Part shown: one piece after another, positions 1 through 4,904 of the stretch | How positions within the stretch are numbered: the stretch's first letter is position 1 | Layout: the number at the start of each line of letters is the position of its first letter | From: UMGS1484 sp045661365 | GTDB lineage: Bacteria > Bacillota > Clostridia > Oscillospirales > Acutalibacteraceae | Length of the DNA stretch: 11,715 nucleotides | NCBI GenBank assembly: GCA_045661365.1 | Contig: JAZRFL010000031.1 | Location: forward strand, 1-11,715 | Reading direction: 5' to 3' | Notes under the pieces: model-generated | Told to the model about the DNA's origin: nothing | What the model saw: only the letters and a program-made list of their open reading frames with translations | The model's database searches: none | Position numbers and translations under genes: made by a program

Positions 1-1
1 C

Positions 2-496
2 GGCGGTCAAATAGGCGGTAATTTGGCAATCATGCTGGAGGGGGAACACCTGCGGGCGATCGGGGGTCGTCGCGGTGAAACCTTGAACGCTTTGCAATAT
101 CTGACCACCTTGGTTGCCAACCGTGGTGATGGTGATTATCAACGCATTACCTTAAATATTGGCGATTATCGCGAAAAACGGGAAAAGACCCTGCGGTCTT
201 TGGCTCGTCGCATGGCCAATCAAGCGGTCAAAACCGGCCGCAATATGACCTTGGAGCCCATGAATCCCTATGAACGCCGTATCATTCATACTGCGGTGCA
301 AGACGTAAAAGGGGTTACTTCCTGGTCGGTGGGTGAAGAACCCAATCGCCGTGTGGTGATCGGTACCGAACGCGGCAAGCGCGGTGGTAATCGTGGCGGT
401 CGCGGCGGCAATCGTCCCGCGGCACCTAAGGCCGATCCCGCTCGTGAACAAAAGAAAGATCAAGAATCTGCTCCTTTGTACGGCAGAATCGGTTAA
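2..496 (+). CDS. khpB: KhpB (Jag/SpoIIIJ-associated) RNA-binding protein, 5' truncated by the window edge
   Basis: RNA-binding protein of the KhpB/Jag family, cytoplasmic, linked in other Firmicutes to KhpA, cell-division and envelope control. The reading frame is open to the left edge, so the N-terminal Jag_N domain and linker are outside the window; an internal TTG at 23 is not needed as a start. Visible first is the KH domain with the GxxG loop (GRRGETLNALQYL, about 15-27 residues after the TTG), with glycine in place of the usual isoleucine just before GRRG. The R3H domain follows, with its R-x-x-x-H signature (RRIIH, nt 275-289) and the typical PNRRVVI end. After that comes a roughly 40-residue low-complexity tail rich in Arg/Gly, then Lys/Glu/Ala, ending LYGRIG. 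In many Firmicutes jag follows rpmH-rnpA-yidC near oriC and precedes mnmE; here it is last in its unit, closed by a terminator 16 nt downstream. Family assignment is secure. Confidence 0.94.
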   Translation, partial: GGQIGGNLAIMLEGEHLRAIGGRRGETLNALQYLTTLVANRGDGDYQRITLNIGDYREKREKTLRSLARRMANQAVKTGRNMTLEPMNPYERRIIHTAVQDVKGVTSWSVGEEPNRRVVIGTERGKRGGNRGGRGGNRPAAPKADPAREQKKDQESAPLYGRIG

Positions 497-511
497 TACG
501 TAATCGGAATC

Positions 512-543
512 AAACGGCAGCTCTTTATGGGCTGCCGTTTTTG
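512..543 (+). terminator. Intrinsic terminator after khpB
   Basis: A perfect 10-bp stem (512-521 AAACGGCAGC with 531-540 GCTGCCGTTT), extendable by a G-U and a C-G pair to a 5-nt loop, ends in a run of five T (538-542). It begins 16 nt after the khpB stop. The A residues at its left side give a short T-run on the minus strand, so weak bidirectional action is possible. Confidence 0.88.
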
Positions 544-573
544 TATGTGGTTGCATAGTGCACAACAACAGAA

Positions 574-605
574 ACCCCCGACGAACCGTTTGGATCGTCG
601 GGGGT
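574..605 (-). terminator. Probable intrinsic terminator of the glgCDA operon
   Basis: A perfect 11-bp GC-rich stem (574-584 with 595-605) with a 10-nt loop lies 22 nt beyond the glgA stop. Read on the minus strand it is followed by TTTCTGTTGTTG, an interrupted T tract, so it is less ideal than the khpB terminator. The two hairpins lie back to back between the convergent units, the expected arrangement for insulating khpB and glgA from each other. Confidence 0.75.
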
Positions 606-627
606 ATTGATTAGAATGGTCGCTTGG

Positions 628-2049
628 TTAGGCTTCGACTATGCTTTTATACAACTTAATGTATTCGCCGGCAGAGGTGTTCCAACTGTTGTCTTGTGCC
701 ATGGCACGGGAAACAGCAGCACGCCATGCCGATTTGTCGGCATACAACGACAAGGCGCGTTGTACGGCGTCAGCCATGTCGTCACCGTTATAAGTTTGGA
801 AGGTAAAGCCGTAGCCGTTGGGATCGCCGCAGTCCACGATCGTGTCTTTTAGCCCACCGGTCTCCCGCACGATCGGCAGGGTACCGTAGCGTAATGCTAC
901 CAATTGCGCCAAACCGCAGGGTTCAAATTTCGAGGGCATGAGGAACAGATCGGCACCTGCGTAGATCTGATGTGCCAGGGCGGGAATAAAGCCGGTTTTT
1001 AGTGCCAATTTTTCGGGATATTTTTCGGCCATTTGGGTGAAATAATTTTCATAAGCCCAATCGCCCGAGCCCAAAATTACAAACTGCACATCTTGTTCCA
1101 ACAGATGTTCCATGGCATATTGCACCAGATCCAACCCTTTTTGAGAAACCAATCGCGTGACAATACCGATTAAGGGTACGTCGGGATTTTGAGGCAGTCC
1201 CATGGTTTTTTGCAAGGCGGCTTTGTTGGCGGCTTTGCCTGTCATATCATTGGCAGAGTAATTGGCTTCGATCATGCTGTCGGTGGCGGGATTGTACACT
1301 TCGGTGTCGATCCCGTTAATGATGCCCGACAATTTCCAGGCACGTTCTTTTAAAATGCCGTCTAACCCATAGGAGAACCAAGGATCCATAATTTCCTTGG
1401 CATAGGTGGGACTAACAGTATTTACGGCGTTGGCGGATTCAATACCGCCTTTTAAAATATTGGCGCATCCGTCATAATCCAACAGAGAGTGGGCATAAGA
1501 AGGAATACCAAACACATCCTCCAACACGTCGTAGCCGTATTTTCCCTGATACTGAATATTGTGAATGGTGAGCAGGGTTTTAATGTTTTCGTAACCCGGT
1601 TTATGGGCATAGATCAAACTGTGGTATACCGGAAGCAATGCGGTTTGCCAGTCGTTGCAATGAATAATGTCGGGGATATAGTCAATAACAGGCAAAATTT
1701 CCAAAGCGGCACGGGCAAAAAAAGCGAACCGTTCGGCGTCGTCATAATATCCGTATAAGCCGGCACGTTTAAAGTAATATTGATTGTCCAACAAATAGTA
1801 GGTAACACCGCCTACTTTGGTCTCGAAAATACCGCAGTATTGCCGCCGCCATGCAACGGGTACCGAAATACTCCCAATGAATTGCATACCGTCACGCAAA
1901 TGCTGGGGTACGTCTTCGTACAGCGGCATGACCACGCGGCAACCCACAAACCGCTTGCGTAAAGCGGCCGGCAGAGCACCGGCTACGTCGCCCAATCCCC
2001 CCGAAACGGCAAAGGGATATGCTTCGCTGGTTACAAATAAACTTTTCAA
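628..2049 (-). CDS. glgA: Glycogen synthase (ADP-glucose alpha-1,4-glucosyltransferase, GT5)
   Basis: Transfers glucose from ADP-glucose to the growing alpha-1,4-glucan; cytoplasmic, last gene of glgC-glgD-glgA. The 473-residue length fits the family (about 475). The GT5 N-terminal domain starts MKSLFVTSEAYPF with SGGLGDV at 16-22 and Asp21. His163 sits in TIHNIQYQG and NGID at 245-248. The C-terminal GT-B domain has Arg299 and Lys304 in TRLVSQKGLDL, then SKFEPCGL with Glu376, then RETGGLKDT. Relative to E. coli GlgA the alignment is residue-for-residue at the start, so the ADP-glucose-binding Lys15 of the KTGGL motif is Val15 here (Val-Ser-Gly-Gly-Leu); the other catalytic residues are kept. 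The start is TTG, chosen because AAGGAGG lies 8 nt upstream and the protein aligns from its first residue. It follows glgD by 36 nt with its own ribosome binding site. Function is very likely intact, though Val15 may alter substrate affinity. Confidence 0.96.
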   Translation of the reverse strand: MKSLFVTSEAYPFAVSGGLGDVAGALPAALRKRFVGCRVVMPLYEDVPQHLRDGMQFIGSISVPVAWRRQYCGIFETKVGGVTYYLLDNQYYFKRAGLYGYYDDAERFAFFARAALEILPVIDYIPDIIHCNDWQTALLPVYHSLIYAHKPGYENIKTLLTIHNIQYQGKYGYDVLEDVFGIPSYAHSLLDYDGCANILKGGIESANAVNTVSPTYAKEIMDPWFSYGLDGILKERAWKLSGIINGIDTEVYNPATDSMIEANYSANDMTGKAANKAALQKTMGLPQNPDVPLIGIVTRLVSQKGLDLVQYAMEHLLEQDVQFVILGSGDWAYENYFTQMAEKYPEKLALKTGFIPALAHQIYAGADLFLMPSKFEPCGLAQLVALRYGTLPIVRETGGLKDTIVDCGDPNGYGFTFQTYNGDDMADAVQRALSLYADKSAWRAAVSRAMAQDNSWNTSAGEYIKLYKSIVEA

Positions 2050-2057
2050 GGAATACG

Positions 2058-2064
2058 CCTCCTT
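2058..2064 (-). promoter_or_regulatory. Ribosome binding site that fixes the TTG start of glgA
   Basis: The minus strand reads AAGGAGG, 8 nt before TTG at 2049-2047. There is no ATG or GTG near the conserved N-terminus, so this site decides for the TTG start. A strong Shine-Dalgarno sequence with a weak start codon suggests tuned expression of the last operon gene (inference). Confidence 0.85.
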
Positions 2065-2085
2065 CAGAAAAAATGGTTTATGGCG

Positions 2086-3201
2086 TTACACCAAAGAATC
2101 TTTGGCAATATATGCGGGATAAGAATCAAACCCGATCAAGGTACGGGCAGGAGAAATCTCTACATTTTTGTCGGTTACTACGTAAGAAAGCTGCGCTTTG
2201 TCCCCAATCAAGGTGTCTTGCATGACCACGCAGTTAGACAGTACTGCATCTTTGCCCACTTGTACACCGCGGAACAAAATGCAGTTGTCCACTTGTCCTG
2301 CAATCAAGCAACCGTCGGCAACCAAACTGTTTTTGACTTGACTGCCGGGGGCGTAACGGGCGGGGGCGTCGTCACGAACTTTGGTTAAAATTGGACGTTC
2401 GGGACAGAATAACGCTTGCCGAACCTTGGCTTGCAACAGATCTTCGTTGGCGGTTAGGTAGGTAGACAGGCTGTCTATGACCCGTACGTAACCGTCCAGC
2501 TTATAAGCGCGCATATTCAGCTGGTCCAATTGCCGTTGATATACGTCGCGGCTCAAGGTGGTGTAGTTACGACTCATGGCGTCTTTTACCATCTTGATCA
2601 ATAAACTGCGGTTGTGAATAGAAACATTGATAGCATAGTCGCAGGGTTCGTCAATTTGCGGATCGATCAAAATTTCGTTGATCTTTCCGTCTTTTGACAA
2701 ACCAAATACCATGCGACCGTCGGCGCCTTTTGGTTTTTTACCGTGCACATATCCATAGGTGATGTCGGCACCCGATTGAATATGTTGCTCTAACATGGCG
2801 GACAGATCAAAATTATAAACTGTGTCGCAATCACACAGAACCACGTAATCTTCTTTGGAATTTTCCAAAAAAGGCATCATGGCAGACAATTCCAGCAAAC
2901 GGGTTGCGTTGGTACCGCTGGCCATGTTGCTGTAAGGCGGGAACAAATAAATACCACCGTTTTTACGGGAAAGATCCCAAGGCTTACCGCTGCCCAGGTG
3001 ATCCATCAATGAGCGATAATTGTTCCGAGAAGAAATACCGATTTTGGTGATGCCTGCATGAACCATGGCAGACAGGGGGAAATCGATCAACCGATACCGT
3101 CCGCCGAAGGGAACCGAGCCCATGCAACGACGTTGGGTCAGATCACGGATCATATGATCTCCAATGTTGGAAAAAATAACACCAATACTGTTGGTTTTCA
3201 T
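2086..3201 (-). CDS. glgD: ADP-glucose pyrophosphorylase regulatory subunit GlgD
   Basis: Second, GlgC-like subunit of the ADP-glucose pyrophosphorylase of Firmicutes; it forms a mixed tetramer with GlgC and modulates its activity, being weakly active or inactive alone in studied species. 371 residues, typical. The nucleotidyltransferase fold is recognisable at the start (GGRYRLIDFPLS, 33-44, matching GGKYRIIDFPMS of GlgC), and the C-terminal part (from about 285) shows hexapeptide left-handed beta-helix repeats (NSLVADGCLIAGQVDNCILF and onward). Compared with its neighbour GlgC, the glycine-rich GGQGSRL nucleotide loop is replaced by SNIGDHM, the KPA lysine is lost (GSV at 28-30), and the EKP glucose-1-phosphate lysine motif is missing. 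The aspartate of the SGDH motif seems kept (Asp126 in CDCDTVY). The ATG overlaps the glgC stop by 4 nt (ATGA), with AAGGAGG 10 nt upstream, so translation is probably coupled to glgC, as suits a 1:1 complex. Confidence 0.95.
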   Translation of the reverse strand: MKTNSIGVIFSNIGDHMIRDLTQRRCMGSVPFGGRYRLIDFPLSAMVHAGITKIGISSRNNYRSLMDHLGSGKPWDLSRKNGGIYLFPPYSNMASGTNATRLLELSAMMPFLENSKEDYVVLCDCDTVYNFDLSAMLEQHIQSGADITYGYVHGKKPKGADGRMVFGLSKDGKINEILIDPQIDEPCDYAINVSIHNRSLLIKMVKDAMSRNYTTLSRDVYQRQLDQLNMRAYKLDGYVRVIDSLSTYLTANEDLLQAKVRQALFCPERPILTKVRDDAPARYAPGSQVKNSLVADGCLIAGQVDNCILFRGVQVGKDAVLSNCVVMQDTLIGDKAQLSYVVTDKNVEISPARTLIGFDSYPAYIAKDSLV

Positions 3202-4418
3202 ATTTGATCACCCTCCTTTACGCTTTCTTGCACCATTTTTCCGGCACCGATTACGGCACCCTTGCCAATGGTCAAGCCGTCGCCCACCAAAGCAACGCCC
3301 CACTTTGTGCGGTCATCCATTTCTTCGGGAGCTTGACCGATGACAGCACCTTCTTCTACCACGCAGTTTTCTGCAATCATGGCATATTTGACAACGGCAC
3401 CTTTTTTGATTACCGTGCCCGGCATAATGATCGAGTACTGTACTTGTGCGCCGGGTTCAATTACCGCGCCGGAAAAGAGCACCGAGTAGTCTACCATACC
3501 CGAAACGTCACAGCCGTCGCTGATAAGGGAGTTGTGAATATCGGCATCGGGAGAAATGTAGTGGGGCGGATTGGTGTCGGTACGGGAATAGATTTTCCAG
3601 TTTTCGTCCAGCAGATCCAATTCTACCGAGGGATTTAGCAGATCCAAGTTGGCATCCCACAGGGATTCTACGGTACCCACGTCTTTCCAGTAACCGTCAA
3701 AGGAGTATGCCATCATGCGGCAACCGTTGTTCAGCATGGTGGGAATAATGTTTTTACCAAAGTCGTTGGAGGAGTTGGGATCGGCTTCGTCTTGTTCCAA
3801 ATAAGCACGCAGGACATCCCACTTAAAAATATACACACCCATAGAGGCTTTGGTGGATTTGGGGACTTTCGGCTTTTCTTCAAACTCATAAATACTACCG
3901 TCTTCGCGGGTGTTCATAATGCCGAAACGGCTGGCTTCTTCCAGAGAAACGTCCAACACTGCGATCGTGCAGTCGGCGTTGTTTTGTTTGTGGTAATCCA
4001 GCATTTTGCTGTAATCCATTTTATAAATGTGGTCCCCTGACAAGATCAGTACGTATTCCGGGTGATACCGTTCAATAAACGGAATGTTTTGGTAAATAGC
4101 ATTGGCGGTACCTTTATACCAGTCGGCACCTGCATTGCGTTGGTAAGGAGGCAACACGTGTACCCCGCCACCGCGACGGTCCAGATCCCAAGCGTCACCG
4201 GTACCAATGTAATCGTTGAGCACCAGGGGCTGATATTGGGTCAGTACCCCTACGGTGTCGATCCCGGAGTTGGTACAGTTAGACATGGGGAAGTCAATGA
4301 TGCGATATTTTCCGCCGTAAGGAACGGCAGGTTTGGCAATTTTTTGCGTTAACACGCCCAGTCGGCTGCCTTGTCCGCCGGCCAAAAGCATGGCAACACA
4401 TTCGGTTTTGTAAAACAT
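3198..4418 (-). CDS. glgC: Glucose-1-phosphate adenylyltransferase (ADP-glucose pyrophosphorylase catalytic subunit)
   Basis: Makes ADP-glucose and pyrophosphate from glucose-1-phosphate and ATP, the committed step of bacterial glycogen synthesis. 406 residues, normal for Firmicute GlgC. Visible motifs: nucleotide loop GGQGSRL (14-20); AKPAVPYGGKYRIIDFPMS with Lys29 at the place of E. coli Lys39; SGDHIYKMDY (127-136) with Asp129 matching catalytic Asp142; FEEKP (179-183) with Lys182 matching glucose-1-phosphate-binding Lys195; YWKDVGT (243-249). From about 295 on, hexapeptide repeats form the left-handed beta-helix oligomerisation domain. All catalytic residues looked for are present. The ATG at 4418 gives the canonical N-terminus; the purine-rich AGGAAAGGA lies about 13 nt upstream, a longer spacing than for the other genes. 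It is the first gene of glgC-glgD-glgA and is read from a clear promoter about 90 nt upstream. No glgB or glgP is in the window. Confidence 0.97.
   Translation of the reverse strand: MFYKTECVAMLLAGGQGSRLGVLTQKIAKPAVPYGGKYRIIDFPMSNCTNSGIDTVGVLTQYQPLVLNDYIGTGDAWDLDRRGGGVHVLPPYQRNAGADWYKGTANAIYQNIPFIERYHPEYVLILSGDHIYKMDYSKMLDYHKQNNADCTIAVLDVSLEEASRFGIMNTREDGSIYEFEEKPKVPKSTKASMGVYIFKWDVLRAYLEQDEADPNSSNDFGKNIIPTMLNNGCRMMAYSFDGYWKDVGTVESLWDANLDLLNPSVELDLLDENWKIYSRTDTNPPHYISPDADIHNSLISDGCDVSGMVDYSVLFSGAVIEPGAQVQYSIIMPGTVIKKGAVVKYAMIAENCVVEEGAVIGQAPEEMDDRTKWGVALVGDGLTIGKGAVIGAGKMVQESVKEGDQI
3212..3218 (-). promoter_or_regulatory. Ribosome binding site of glgD inside the glgC 3' end
   Basis: The minus strand reads AAGGAGG within the last codons of glgC, 10 nt before the glgD ATG, which itself overlaps the glgC stop (ATGA). 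This lets glgD be translated both by reinitiation and independently. Confidence 0.8.
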
Positions 4419-4461
4419 AATGTTGATACGGTCCTTTCCTTTGAAATTTAGGGAATGAAAC

Positions 4462-4493
4462 GGGTGATTTGGTCAACAAGGCGCAACTCACCC
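4462..4493 (-). repeat. Inverted repeat in the glgC leader
   Basis: GGGTGA (4462-4467) and TCACCC (4488-4493) form a 6-bp stem, with two further A-T pairs beyond one mismatch, closing a loop of about 20 nt within the predicted glgC 5' untranslated region. It is too far from a T tract to be a terminator. It may be a modest leader structure; chance cannot be excluded. Confidence 0.35.
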
Positions 4494-4514
4494 ACCTATC
4501 ATTGTACAGATCAT

Positions 4515-4543
4515 AGTATACCAAATTTCTAATATGAATACAA
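4515..4543 (-). promoter_or_regulatory. Sigma-A-type promoter of glgCDA with extended -10
   Basis: On the minus strand: -35 TTGTAT (4543-4538), 17-bp spacer, -10 TATACT (4520-4515) preceded by TGG, giving an extended -10 (TGnTATACT). An A-rich stretch lies just upstream of the -35. Transcription would start near 4508, leaving a leader of about 90 nt before glgC. Hexamers, spacing and position agree, making this the best promoter in the window. Confidence 0.82.
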
Positions 4544-4560
4544 CCCTTTTTTATGAAAAT

Positions 4561-4574
4561 CGTGTATATGCACG
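4561..4574. promoter_or_regulatory. 14-bp near-palindrome upstream of the glgC promoter, possible operator
   Basis: CGTGTATATGCACG is symmetrical about 4567/4568 with one mismatched pair. It lies 17 bp upstream of the glgC -35, a position suited to an activator or repressor dimer. The regulator is unknown and the site is a proposal from symmetry and position only. Confidence 0.35.
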
Positions 4575-4689
4575 AAAAACGGGGGGTTAGTTTTGTGTAA
4601 CTTAACCAAACAATTGGGCGGATTGAGCCATCCGATGGCAAAATAGGACTTTAACAATATTTACTGCGGGTAAGATGCAACCTTTGTTT

Positions 4690-4695
4690 TATAAT
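4690..4695 (+). promoter_or_regulatory. Candidate -10 box for the small membrane gene-addB-addA unit
   Basis: A perfect TATAAT lies 31 nt before the ATG of the small membrane gene in a T/A-rich stretch, predicting a short leader. No convincing -35 hexamer stands 16-18 bp upstream (the region there is GCGGGTAA), and no properly placed TG extends it, so the call rests on the -10 alone. Confidence 0.45.
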
Positions 4696-4726
4696 AAACT
4701 TGAATTTATAAAAAAGGTGTGTTACC

Positions 4727-4885
4727 ATGGAGAAAATCAAACATCGGCGCATACGGTTTACGACTCGACCATCTTTGGGACGAAAAATCGGTCGCGTGTT
4801 GCTGATCTGCGTGCTTTTTTTGTTGGTTTTTGCGGCAATGGGACTTTTATGGTACAAATTGCCGATTATAATTATGGAAGTGTGA
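4727..4885 (+). CDS. Small single-pass membrane protein, 52 residues, unknown function
   Basis: Not recognised. It begins MEKIKHRRIRFTTRP, ends IIIMEV, and reads as a highly basic N-terminal segment (nine Lys/Arg and one Glu in the first 23 residues) followed by a hydrophobic stretch at about 24-43 (VLLICVLFLLVFAAMGLLWY). A short tail of about nine residues, KLPIIIMEV, follows. By the positive-inside rule this predicts a single membrane helix with the basic end in the cytoplasm; no lipobox or clear signal-peptidase site is visible. AAAAAGG (4711-4717) is 9 nt from the ATG, and a TATAAT lies just upstream. The stop is 19 nt before addB, whose ribosome binding site follows immediately, so it probably heads the addB-addA transcript. 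Evidence for coding is the start context, the coherent membrane-protein composition and the operon fit; length alone is weak. It could instead be a leader peptide affecting addB expression. Confidence 0.62.
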   Translation: MEKIKHRRIRFTTRPSLGRKIGRVLLICVLFLLVFAAMGLLWYKLPIIIMEV

Positions 4886-4890
4886 ATCCG

Positions 4891-4897
4891 AAGGAGG
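4891..4897 (+). promoter_or_regulatory. Ribosome binding site of addB
   Basis: Perfect AAGGAGG, 7 nt before the addB ATG at 4905. It supports this start over later Met codons and lies in the 19-nt gap after the small membrane gene. Confidence 0.9.
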
Positions 4898-4904
4898 ATC
4901 CGAT

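Larger units (their letters stand above)
4419..4726. other. Divergent intergenic control region between glgC and the addBA unit
   Basis: This 308-nt stretch separates the divergently read glg and add units. It holds the glgC leader and promoter on the minus strand, and the putative start signals of the plus-strand unit on the right. Besides the features listed separately there are two further small inverted repeats: GGTTA (4585-4589) with TAACC (4603-4607), and GCCAT-CCG-ATGGC (4627-4639), neither followed by a T run. I see no RNA gene, known riboswitch or mobile-element end in it, and the short ORFs that cross it lack ribosome binding sites. Confidence 0.7.

Noticed and set aside
23..25. TTG at 23 as the true start of khpB
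   Set aside because: The frame is open to the left edge and the KH domain is already under way upstream of the TTG; the gene is simply cut by the window.
3204..3638. 144-residue plus-strand ORF opposite glgC
   Set aside because: Antisense shadow of the conserved hexapeptide-repeat region of glgC; no start signals.
4627..4639. GCCAT-CCG-ATGGC hairpin as a terminator
   Set aside because: Only 5 bp of stem, no T run on either strand, and no gene ends nearby.
4294..4641. 115-residue minus-strand ORF over the glgC promoter
   Set aside because: It runs through the glgC promoter and leader into glgC in another frame, with no ribosome binding site; a chance open frame.
4651..4857. 68-residue minus-strand ORF opposite the small membrane gene
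   Set aside because: Antisense to the better supported 52-residue gene, lacks a Shine-Dalgarno sequence and shows no domain-like pattern.
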